The position numbers and the translations under genes are program-made. Positions 50,994-63,000 of a stretch of 64,000 nt of DNA are shown here, one piece after another. How positions within the stretch are numbered: position 1 is the first letter of the stretch; each line of letters opens with the position of its first letter. The notes under the pieces are model-generated. The model did not search any database. It saw only the letters and a program-made list of their open reading frames with translations, and was not told where the DNA came from. This stretch comes from Enchytraeus crypticus (Eukaryota > Annelida > Clitellata > Enchytraeida > Enchytraeidae): the NCBI GenBank assembly GCA_905160935.1, contig CAJHZI010000300.1, positions 22,501-86,500 of the forward strand, given 5' to 3'.

Positions 50994-53927
50994 AGACTCT
51001 GTACTAGATTACAATGGATAAGTATAACATCATATAATATGCATGGGTTTAATCAAGCTATAACCATGCTCAATTCATTATGTTCCAAATATAAATCTAA
51101 TATAATTTTTATTCAAGAACATTGGCTGACAAATGATCAACTAAATTATTTTAATTGTTTTTCTGATAGTTATGTAGTGTTTAGTCATTCATCAATGAAT
51201 TCTATATTATCTAAAGGTGTATTACGTGGTAGACCCTTCCAAGGTCTAGCTGTTCTTGTTGATAAAAATCTTCATAATCTATTTAATTCAGTTACCGTTG
51301 TCACATGTGAGGATAGATACATAATATTATCTTTTGATAACCTGTTGTTAATTAACGTTTACCTTCCATGTTGCAAAACAATTGTAGATCGTGATCATCT
51401 TGAATTTACACTAAATAAGCTTGAGTTAGACTTATTGGGAATTAATTACAGCCGTGCAAATATTGGGGGTGGTATGAATTGTGATCCACTTAAAAATTCT
51501 ACACATTTTAGATTTGTTAATGATAAGTTTATAATATGGGATTTGTACTATGCAATGACTATTTGGAATTACCATCAAAGGTCGAATATACGTTTGCTGT
51601 GGAGAAGCGCAATTCATATTCTAACATAGATCATTTTTACATTAATAATGTGGCTGATAATTTCGCTATTTCGCTGAGTACTGTACATGATTTTGTTAAT
51701 CTTTCGGATCATCTGCCATTAGTATTAACGCTGAAGGACGGTGCTATTAGATCATGTATCGTCAACAAAATGACACATTCGGATGCTACTTATAATTATA
51801 ATATCAATGTTTGATAAATGTAAACTCGACTGGAATAATGCTTCCAAAAATGAATACCAAGAACAAACTAGAATACATCTTCAATCTTTATACATGCTGC
51901 TTTGGGAACCTGGTGTCAATATTTTATATAAATGTAAACCTGAATTATTTAATTTATCAGCTATAAACGACATCTATGACAAAATTGTGGCCAGTCTGTG
52001 GAATGCATCTTTAATTGCTGTAAAGCGTAGAAGTAAAACGGGTCTTCAAAAGGTTTGGTGGAACAGCAGGTTAACGGAAATTAAGAGAAGTTCTGTTATG
52101 TACTTCAATAATTGGAAAAAAGCTGGCAGGCCTACTGAAGGCCCAATATATGACGCAAAGTCAGATGCGCATAAGAATTATAGAAAAGCGATTAAGATGG
52201 CTAAAGTAAATTCAAAAAATTATATTTCTGATAAGTTACAGCAAAGTCTTTTAGACAGTAGCGACAAAAAATTTTGGAGAAGTTGGCAGGGGTTTTTTAA
52301 TAAAAAAGGCTCTAATGAAATAGTTAATGTGGATGGATTACAGGACCCTCATGAAATTGCAAATCATCTTGCAACGAATTTCAAAAATGCTTGCACACCA
52401 AATTCTGTAGCTATCCATAATAATTGTAAAGAAATTTTTAATATGTACAAAATTAAACATTCAAACTCTGTGGGAGATTGCATAATTGATAATGTTTCGG
52501 TGTGTGATGCGATCAGTAGCTTAGGTATGAATAACTCGTCAGGGTTTGATGGGCTAACTGCTGAGCATATAATATTTGCGCACGATTCAATTATTGTAGT
52601 TCTGCGTACACTGTTTAACATTATGATTTACACGGGTCTTGTCCCTGATGCCTTTGGAAGGGGTAAGACAGTTCCAATACCTAAATATAAAGGTTTTAAA
52701 AGAACAGTTACTGACGATGATTTCAGGGACATTACGATATGCCCGATAATGTCCAAAATCATTGAAAAATGTATACAGAAGTTTATCAGAGTTGATACGT
52801 CAAAAAGACAATTTGGCTTTAAAAGACAAGTCGGATGTATTAATGCAATTCATTCCTTGCGGAAGGTTGTTCGTTATTTTAATGATAGAAATAGCACGGT
52901 TAATATTGGCGTAATCGACCTTCGTAAAGCATTTGACAAATGTGATATATATGGGGTTCTGCATTTGTTGCAAAGGAAAAATGTAAATGTAAACATTATT
53001 AATACGTTAGAGAATTGGTTTGGGAAGAATGGCACAACAATAAATTGGTTTGGCTCAATTTCTGATTATGTACCTTTAATATCTGGAGTTAAACAAGGTG
53101 GAGTACTTTCGCCTATGTTATTTGCACTTTTTGTCGATGAGGTATTAGACAAATTAGAATGTTCTCGTTATGGCTGTTTCATTAACTACCAGTGTTGCAA
53201 TAGCTTCATGTATGCGGATGACATAGTCTTGCTTAGCGTAACGGTCAGTGATTTGCAAAAATTATTTGATATCTGTGATAGTGTTTTTTCTAAGTTAGAC
53301 CTTCCCATAAATGTTGCCAAATGTCACTGCATTCGAATAGGACCAAGATGCAATGCTCTTTGTAAGCCGCTTTGCATAAGAAATACATTCATTAACTGGG
53401 TAGATAAAATAGCATATTTAGGTATAAATGTTATTCGCGCAAAATCTTTTAAATGTGATTGGAAAAATGTAAGGGGGAAATTCTACATCGCTGTTAATAC
53501 TATTTTAGGAAGGCTTGGTACCCAGGCTCCAATTGATGTGTTGATGAAACTGATAAATTCTCAGGCGTTGCCGATATTGTTATATGGTATCCCTGTTATG
53601 AGTCTTAACAAATCAGAGTTAAAGAATTTCTCCGATGCATACAATAGCGTCTTCTCAAAAATTTTCAATTCATTTGACAAAAATGCTCTACAGTATTGTC
53701 AGTGGTACTGTGGTTTCTGGCCTTTTGAGATATTATATAATTATCATAGGTTTATCTTTTTGCATAAATCAGTGATTTCAAATGGTTTAACTGAGAATTC
53801 AGTGCCTGATTATGATGACTACTTGGACTATGTAACCATTAAAAGAAAATATTCAATTGAGATTCAAGACTCATTGGCCTGTATCGGGTATAAATTTTTG
53901 AATTATTTTAAAGAGATATTGGCATAG
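50994..53927 (+). pseudogene. LINE ORF2: APE endonuclease + reverse transcriptase, two frameshifts
   Basis: The endonuclease begins WISITSYNMHGFNQ, with the catalytic Asn just before the first in-frame ATG (51039). IIFIQEHWL supplies the Glu box. The usual GDxN box reads IGGGMNCD, so the Asp is replaced by Gly. Frameshifts lie near 51540 and 51790; between them are IDHFYINN and LSDHLPLVL. The RT frame (51783-53927) has FGFKRQVGCINAI, IGVIDLRKAFDKCD, SGVKQGGVLSPMLFALF and FMYADDIVLLS (YADD at 53211-53222), so its polymerase residues are intact. The C-terminal region lacks a recognisable RNase H. Confidence 0.85.
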
Positions 53928-54008
53928 CTAATACTATGATATTTAAGAAGAGTTTGAGTTTGGTACTTTAGTTATAAATGTTTACTTTCTTTATTTTCTT
54001 TATATTGA

Positions 54009-54284
54009 TTTATGTTGTGTTTATGTTGTGTTTATGTTGTGTTTATGTTGTGTTTATGTTGTGTTTATGTTGTGTTTATGTTGTGTTTATGTTGTGTTTA
54101 TGTTGTGTTTATGTTGTGTTTATGTTGTGTTTATGTTGTGTTTATGTTGTGTTTATGTTGTTTTTATGTTGTGTTTATGTTGTGTTTATGTTGTGTTTAT
54201 GTTGTGTTTATGTTGTGTTTATGTTGTGTTTATGTTGTGTTTATGTTGTGTTTATGTTGTGTTTATGTTGTGTTTATGTTGTGT
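54009..54284. repeat. 11-bp tandem array (TTTATGTTGTG)n, about 25 copies
   Basis: Nearly perfect units with one T-extended variant near 54160, lying between the LINE ORF2 stop and its presumed 3' end. Because 11 is not a multiple of 3, all three frames stay open with a Cys/Val/Leu-rich 11-residue repeat; these are not genes. Confidence 0.95.
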
Positions 54285-54345
54285 TTGATTTCTATTGTAT
54301 GTGTTTCTTACTGCCATGAATTTGGTGAAATAAAGAACATATAAC

Positions 54346-54820
54346 ATACGAGTAGTATAAACCTTTGTCAGAGCATTAATGAAAGATAAGCGTGTAGGTT
54401 TTAACTCAGTTTTGCATTGACTTTATTATATCAATCTCACTTTCTATTATTAGAAGAGAGTATTGGCAGATGCCAGGTGCTATGAATAAATTGATCATAT
54501 TGTGTAATCTTGTGAACTCATTGTGCCTACCCTGGGGCCTACCCTGACAATAAGCGCCCAATGATAGGAAGTAGATTGCGGGCCAACAGGCTTAGGTTAA
54601 TAACTCTTTCGTGTATAGAGGACTAATATATAGTATAGTATAGTGAAGGCCTATATAGTATAGGGTTTCTCTAATGTATTCTACTACTTCTCGTACCATT
54701 ACGTACTAACGTATTAGTATTTTGACATATTAACATATTAGTATTTTAAATTACAAGGAGCATGAGTGTTTTATATGAACATACGTTTGCATATGTATGC
54801 ATAAGTATATTTATGTATGT
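54346..54820. other. intergenic, no recognised feature
   Basis: No gene or repeat recognised. Confidence 0.5.
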
Positions 54821-54965
<145 letters not shown>

Positions 54966-54984
54966 ACATGATATTTAGTCAAGT

Positions 54985-55080
54985 GGATGGTCCAAGGTAC
55001 ATATTCCTGCTCATGACCTAAATAGAGCACTCCATCTATTAATGAGTTCCGTCACCAAAATCCTTGGCTTTATTCACACT
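54985..55080 (-). mobile_element. LINE 3'-end fragment (minus strand)
   Basis: GGTCCAAGGTACATATTCCT, GAGCACTCCATCTATTAATG and CCTTGGCTTTATTCACAC correspond in order to the fragments at 28.9 and 2.6 kb. The reverse strand encodes EYVPWT. Confidence 0.55.
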
Positions 55081-55548
55081 ATAATGTTGCGTATAGCTTA
55101 AGAAAATAATATGGCGTCTGAGGTGGTTTTTGCGTTACCTTTCTCATTATATTAAGTTATTAACATATCAGTAAGTGTTGATGTATGACATTTTGTAGTC
55201 TTTTCAATTGTATATATGATAACCTCATACTTATGCTACATATTAAGCCAAATAAAATTGCATAGGCGTTTTATGAAAAAAATTGAAAATTTTTGCCGAT
55301 ACCTAGAATTTGATTTTACTGCTAGTTTACAACACGTAGACTCTATGACACTCTGCTGCAGGCGTTTAGTAGTTTGTTTTCTACGTTAATTACTCAACTA
55401 TATAGGCCTACTATTCTATTTGCAGTCAATTCTCGATAGAATGTATATTATCTCAAGCACTTGGTTAAGATGAACAGTACTGTAGGCCTAATAAGATTAC
55501 ATTGTAAGGATATATCGTCATTCATTTGAGCAATATTTTAACATCACA

Positions 55549-56015
55549 ATGAGCTCATTGAGCACAGTCAGCTCAACGGGAAGAGCGAGCTCAATGAGCA
55601 CAATGAGCTCAATGAGCACAATGAGCTCGACTGAGGATGCTCTGCCTCTCAAACCATCGACTAAACATCGACTCCAGTGTTCAGAGTGTTTCCACCCAAA
55701 TCCACTCAACTGCTTCCAACAAGAGCATGCTTGCAGTCAGGACGTGCTCGCGGTCTGGAGTCACAGTCGTGGGAAGTGGCTATGTATCCGAGAGAGGATC
55801 AACCACAGTTCCTTCCGTGGATCTTATAAACTCTGTCACCACGAGACTGCGAAAAAGAAGTGCTCTAAGCCAGATCGCTGCACATTTGCTCACAGTACTG
55901 AAGAAATGACTCTTTGGACTCTGGAAAAGAAAGGGCAGTTCAGCATATTCAATTTCATTGTTAAAAATAGGACTTCCACTGTTCCAATTCTTTCCCTCGA
56001 ATCAATTTACTCAAG
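55549..56015 (+). CDS. zinc-finger gene exon 1 (module 1)
   Basis: ATG at 55549 follows an AT-rich leader. The first 25 residues are an SSMSTMSS-type repeat from an 18-bp tandem repeat. LQCSECFHPN then YKLCHHETAKKKCSKPDRC with TFAHSTEEMTLW. Donor TCAAG|GTATGA, phase 2. An upstream non-coding or coding exon cannot be excluded. Confidence 0.75.
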
Positions 56016-57000
56016 GTATGATTATTAGCAGCCTGTAGTAGCCTAGATATGTTTTGACATTATTGTATAAGTAGTTAAATAACTTAGTGATTGTACATGA
56101 TACTTTCAATGTACAGATGACATCACACCAAGGTCTACTTTTACATCTCTCAGATCTTAGACCATTGATTAATGGAAACTGTTTTTGTTCATTTTATCCA
56201 TAATACTTCATTATTTTAAATGAATCAATAATGAGATGGTTAAGGGAGAAAAAGAAATACTAAGCGATAGTGAGAGAGAGAGAGAGAGAGAGCGAGAAAG
56301 AGAGAGAGAGAGAGCATGTATTGTATAGATAGTCTTTCGTGCTGACTACGAAATTTTTCTTGTTTATATAATATTGAATTACAGATAGAAAAAGTCATTG
56401 TGAACTTAAGAGGAATATTGATTTGAGATTTATACCTAGGGAAAGGTTCAACTTTAGATTTCTATGGAACAGTTTGACCAAATTGTAAATAATAAGATAG
56501 ATTGATCGATGAAAATTAATACAAATCGTATGCAGAAAGATGTACAGTACTGAAAAATTCCTTAATTGGCACTAATATATTAACATGAGAAAATAGTACT
56601 AGCGAGTGGTAGCTGTCTGAATAGTAGTCTATTAATTCAGCTGAAATCATTGGCATGCAATTAAACATTTTTGGTAGTATGGTTACACACATGACAACCG
56701 CATGTGTTTATAAAGTTTCCTTTCTTTGTTGCTGGTTTTGTTGCTTTCGTTATTCCTCCTTCTTCTCCGTGGTTTTTAGTTATCGTTGCTTTTTATTGGC
56801 GCATCGTTTGCAGCGATTTAAGAATAATGTTCCGCGACCCTTGGTATTTTTTCATTTAAAGCTGATTACGCTCGGTTTTTCAAGACGGCCACCTACAAAG
56901 TGCTAACCGGGTACGACGTAGCTTAACTTCCTTCAATTGATGCTTAACTAAACCGAATGCGCAAAATCTCGTAATCAACATCATTTTAAACTTCACAAAA

Positions 57001-57092
<92 letters not shown>

Positions 57093-60000
57093 AGATAAAA
57101 TCATGCAATGCTGTTATAAATATAAAAATTATATTACATTTTTTCATTGTTTCGTAGTAATCTTCACATTCATATATCATATAGAATAGTTATTTTTGAA
57201 TATTAACGCACCAGTCAGTGAAATTCTAATGTGCCAGTCCAATCGTTTTATCTTAGTGCTCTTTATCATCATGAACCACAACAAATTTACAATATATTCT
57301 CCCATATTTGCAGGCGCCAAGGAAGATTCGCTGTAATATGTAAGGAATGCTTTCAGCAGAACATAATCTCAGTCAAAGACGGGAGTGAGGCTAAACAATG
57401 TCGAAGCAATCACGACTGGTCCTCCAATAAACTTCTAACTTTTCTGGAAGAGACGGGACGCTGTAACCCGGTTAACCCGCGGCCGGGAGGACATTTTACT
57501 CTCTTCCAGCTGTGCTACAAAGGACGGCTTTGCTCGGAGAGTGGCTGCAGAAGGGCTCATAGCGAGATTGAGAGGGAGATTTGGCAGCTAGGTCTTGATG
57601 CAAATATTAAGCATAAGAAGATAATGGCGGAGGTGAGAAAAACGTAGATGTGTCTGATGAAATTATTTATAAATGAAATGAAATTAAATTTTAATCAAGT
57701 ATTTAAAAGTTAAAACCCTTAAAGTAAACTTAATTTATCTTGACGATTGAAAGAGGTGTGAGACTCATTACATAAGATTTCTGACGAATTATTTGTAGAA
57801 ATCCAATTATGCTGAAAGTATATGATGAATACATAAAACTCGTACAAACTATAATTACCTATTTACATATTCGGATAGGCTGAAAAGACCAGATCTTATT
57901 TTCTTAAATCCAAACCTTTTTCATGCTTACAGGCGTTGAAATTACCAGTGAAGAGTGATTCCAACAGTTCAACGAGAGCAACTGCTCAAAATCTCCCACC
58001 CTACCGGATAGAGCATAGATGCAGAGAGTGTCTAAAACAAAACCGAGTCGGTGATCGATTCACCGGCAACCTCTTCTGTCAAGGATGTAAGAGACCTTGG
58101 GATAAGCACAAGGTGTGCGTGGTTCTGCCGTCCAACAAAGTCATCGAGAATCCACCACCTGGAGTGCGAAATGTGAAGGGCTGTTGGGAACGACCGACTA
58201 AAGCAGCGATTAAGAAAGCCGGCTCCTGTTTTAATCCTCATCGTGGAAAGTGCACGTACGCTCATAGCGTGGAGGAACTGGAGATCTGGAGGTGGATGGT
58301 AAGCCATGGAGGTATGGAAATTAAGCATAAAATCTTATACAGTTTAACGTAGGTTTCAACTGTACTAGATGCCAGTACAAGTAGTATTGTAGTAGCAGTA
58401 ATAGATACCTGTACTAGTAGTAGAGTACTAGCTGTAATAGATACCTGTACTTCCAATATATTTACCGACAGCAAAATAATACTAGTGCAATACTAGATGC
58501 TAGTACTAGTAGATAATGCTGGTATTGTACTAGACGCCAGTATTAGTAGTACTGTATTAACAATACAATGGCACTAGCACTGTATGAGATGCTAGTACCA
58601 ATAGTGTTCTAGTAGCAGTGCTAGATGCCAATACTTTTAGTGTTGTACTTATAAGCACAGTGTTAGTAATATTAAAAACCTAATGTTAACGTCAGTTTCC
58701 TCACTCGAAAGCGATGTCAGTGATGGGCGAACCCAGGATTTGAACCCCGCACATACTGATTCTCGATCGAATATCTTGCCGACTTCGCCACTAGCTCCAG
58801 TCATGTGTAGAAGTTCTCTTCTAGACTACTAGTAGTATTGTACTAGTAGTACAAAATGTCCATCCAATATGTAGATTAGTAGGTAACGTCATTAAGTTTC
58901 AAATGTCTGACCCTGAGGTCGTAAGATCAATTCCCGAGTGGACATCAGAAAGTAACCCTCTCTGATATTCATAGGATCGGTAACCAGAGAAATTAAATTT
59001 AAATGTCCTAGCGAATTTTATAAAAATACATTTAAAACACTGAATATAAAAGTTACATGTCCACTCAGATCAATCGCTGTTCTCTAATGATTGCGTTTAT
59101 TAACAGAAACAATTCTGACTTTGATCATCTTGCTTAGCAAGCAGAGACAGGATTTATCTATTAATCCTTAGAATAGTCCTTAGAATTCCTAACATCTTGT
59201 TCTTTTCATGTTAAATTCTACCGCCCATTAGCTCTCTCTCAAGCCACCGGATATTGAGTTTATGATATTTGACTCCAATTTCCTGAAAGCGTTGTGAGCG
59301 CTGTATCGTAAAGCTGCTAACTGATAGGTTACTTTTACTAAAATTGGACATCGGTTTCAATTTAAGTCGGAATTTCTCTCACATTGTCACCTGAGATAAG
59401 CGAACAGTCGTTTAGCTTCAAAGCATCAAATGTGATATTATGATATATTTTTCACGCATGCCAGATATAATTTTCACAGAATTATACCCAGAACCTTTCT
59501 GTCTAATATCTCCATCCATGAAACCTTTTATTTTTTAAGTTCCCAACTGTCGGCCAGTGCAAGTACACGATGAATCTTCCGACTCATTTTTCTACTATAT
59601 TAAAAGCGTATGCTATCTAAGTATGAAGTTTTAAATGACAGATCCTGAGGTGAATTGAACTCTCGTGGGTTCGAATCCCAGCCGTGCTGATCTGAGAGTA
59701 AAATCTCGGACATTCACTGGATTGGTTATACGGAAGTTGGACTAAATTGCCTAACGGTTTAAACATGTGGTACTAAAAAGTGATAGATATCAACATAGTT
59801 GATCATTCACTATAATGCGTGTTTACTTTACGTTTTAGGTTGATCAGATAATAGATTATGCGATGCATCAGCGTATTAGTCTTGAGGTTTAAGTCGAATC
59901 ATATAGCTCTACGCAAAAATGATTGAATGATTGAATGATTGAATGATTGAATGATTGATTGATTGATTGAATGATTGAATGATTGATTGATTGAATGATT

Positions 60001-63000
60001 GAATGATTGAATGATTGAATGATTGAATGATTGAATGATTGAATGATTGAATGATTGAATGATTGAATGATTGAACGATTGAACGATTGAACGATTGAAC
60101 GATTGAACGATTGAACGATTGAACGATTGAACGATTGAACGATTGAACGATTGAACGATTGAACGATTGAACGATTGAACGATTGAACGATTGAACGATT
60201 GAACGATTGAACGATTGAACGATTGAACGATTGAACGATTGAACGATTGAACGATTGAATGATTGAATGATTGAATGATTAATATCTTGAATATAGTTGC
60301 GACCTTCAGCTGTCAGATATCAGCTGGTATCTACTCTATGTTGAGGGTTGCTTCAGCTGTGAAACAGCGGAAATCGAGAGCAGACTATCGCGAATTTATT
60401 GAATTATTTGTTCTGTTCTCGAAGTCAGTTAATCAAATAGTACACGTTAATTATGACATCGATTTATCTCTAGCGGGGAAGGCATGGGGTCATTCAAAGC
60501 GATAGATTTAGTGCAGTGATCAAATTGTCAAATTTTGATCTGGGGTGGAGGGTAGACCTACTTAATAGAACAAATTTACTTGGTATTCTAACATTTTCTT
60601 CTTCATATGGCAGTTTTCTAACAGTGTTATAAAAGAGGATTTTGTGATTCAACAACTCAGGTTAAGTCAAATTGAGTTTGTTGTGGGAATAATAAAAATT
60701 GAAGCATTTGAAAGAACGACTTCCCTCTTATGATCAGTCTTAAATTAAATTTTATAAAAAAAATAAATAGTTGTTTAAGTTTAGTTTCAAAGTGTGAACG
60801 TTCGGTTCTGAATTAGTTAATGGTTATGAATTTTGCATACGAGGCTATTCATGAGCTTCAGCCGACATCTTTAACCGCTGCCCTACGCTGAATACATGTA
60901 GCCTACTTGTCTATGTATCAATGCATTAAGGTCGAGAGCTGTTAAAATAACGGCGTTTAAATGTATGCATTTATTTTTATTACTTTTTATTTTATCGACC
61001 CTGACACACTGAACAATGTAAAAAGCTGGTAAAGCTAATGTTAACGTCAGTTTCCTCACTCGAAAGCGATGTCAGTGAATGTGCATATAAATGTGAACTA
61101 TTTTATTCGCTCAGTCATTCCATGTAATAATTAATTGTGCCAATGTATATACAAATGTGCACATACATAAATGTACATACATCGTGTGCATACAAATGGA
61201 AACTATTCTTTTCGCATCGTCATTCCATGCAATAATTAATTGTGCCTGAGGATACAAACAAGGCAACCAACCTAGAGAAGACAAATAGCTATCGAATGCT
61301 AATTAGGACGTAAAAACTACAGAGATATGCTAAAGATATTGTGCCTAACATCTTTATTTTTCTTTTATGATTATACAGCCAAATGGAATAATGAAACAAT
61401 TAATCATAATTATAGCTGTAAAAATAATTTCGTTCAGCAATGGAATATTTCAACTCAATATTTATTATTACACCGTATTTTGTCCCTTTTATTGATCCGC
61501 ACTCAATTGTCAAAACCGCTGCAAAATCACTCAACGAAAGTCTAATTTCAACTCACCTTTATTGAACCGTGAGGTTTTGAAAATGTTACAAATATACGGT
61601 TTTGACACCCACAGTGAATTGTCTTCAAACATATCTGTGTTTCTAACTTGCTATGTGGTCGTGACCTATATAAGTGATCTTGACCTATATTGGCTGGAGC
61701 CAATGGCGATGTCGGGGCAAGATATTCGACGGCAGATCAGTAAGGGCGGGGTTCAAATGCTGATATCGCCTTCGAGTGAGGCAACTGACGTTAACATTAG
61801 CTCCGCTTTATATATACGTGGTCATGACATATATACATATTATGTCCGTGTGATCTTATCCATCTCATTTATAATCAATCTACATTTCGAGTCTTATCTT
61901 CTTGCAGTAAAAGATGTGTCAGATCTCGTCGTCTCGTCGAATGTTGCTACTGCGCCATCAGCTTTACCTCCTGCCTGCCAATGGTCTGACCCTTCCAAGA
62001 GTTCCTCAGGGCTTCCCGCAAGTCAAATGCATTACTCACTGGCAGTAAGAAGAGGATTTCCTTCAGTTCCAGTCGTTCTGTCCATGCCCATCCATTACTG
62101 CAGGTTCTGTGACATATCTTGTAACAGCTCTGAACAGCTTAGAGTTCACCAGGAGTCGTTGCCTCATAACAACATGATTAGCTGGGATAGTGAGAAACAG
62201 TGGAACTTCAGACCTCCACCAAGAGCTGTTACAGGAGGATATAAACTCTGTCAAAGGTAGGATAATGCGCAGATATATAATAATAATCGCAAAAGTTTAA
62301 TAAATGTTTCTTTATCCTAGTGTGATGTCAGTGTGATGATGTATTTGTGCTGTATCATTTAAATTTAGTTCCATTTTCTAAATCTCTTTCCTACAGGGTT
62401 TATTTCTTCTCTACAGAGTTAATCTTATAGTCTCTCTAATAGTAGTATTCAATAGATAAAAAAATACGATTTAGAGATATATTCGTCACCTCAAGTCGAT
62501 GAGAGGTCGCCTTTAGCAAACTATTCGACAGTAGATGTCACCAGACGACCTACCTAAGGACGCCTGCATAGGCTGTAGTCCTCGACGACCTACCTAGGGA
62601 CGCCTGTATAGTTTATAGTCTTCTACGACCTACCTAAGGACGCTTGTATAGGCTGTAGTCCTCGACGACTTCCCTAAAGACGCTTGTATAAGCTGTAGTC
62701 CTCGACGACCTCCCTAAGGACGCTTGTATAGGCTGTAGTCCTCTACGACCTACCTAAGGACGCCTGTATAGGCTGTAGTCCACTTCAAGTGTGACACATT
62801 TTTCTACGGCTCCTCAAGTCCAACGGAACCTGGAAGCCTTGAGGCGACTCTTTCCGCCATAGGTCTAAATGTTGACCCGCTTACCTTGATTTTGGACTTC
62901 CACTGTTTTGATCAAGCTTTCTCTTGTGGTCTCTATGTACTCAGTCTTCATCGTGTGGTGATTTGGAGCGTGTTTGTGTAGAAACTTCAAGAGACGTCCC

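Larger units (their letters stand above)
49677..54345 (+). mobile_element. near full-length two-ORF LINE (CR1/L2-like, Jockey superfamily)
   Basis: Starts directly after the Tc1-like element's TA and carries ORF1, an APE-type endonuclease, reverse transcriptase and a 3' region. That region has an 11-bp tandem array and an AATAAA-like end near 54330. The 5' end holds CCAAGATGGCGGACG around the ORF1 start, resembling the YY1-type motif known from the mammalian L1 promoter. About 4.67 kb is typical for the clade group. Four frame or catalytic defects (see the ORF entries) make this copy inactive, though it is far less decayed than the other LINEs here. Confidence 0.88.

Noticed and set aside
54009-54344. 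Long Cys/Val/Leu-rich open frames (MLCLCCVYVVF-type repeat) in three registers
   Set aside because: Produced by an 11-bp tandem repeat without stops in any frame; no independent coding evidence.
60275-60505. 76-codon frame with basic stretch in intron 3 of the zinc-finger gene
   Set aside because: Begins inside the octamer array and has no phase-compatible splice sites linking exons 3 and 4.
61562-62260. 232-codon open frame as a single gene starting at 61562
   Set aside because: Its first 345 bases are intron containing a SINE-A copy; coding begins at the acceptor at 61908.
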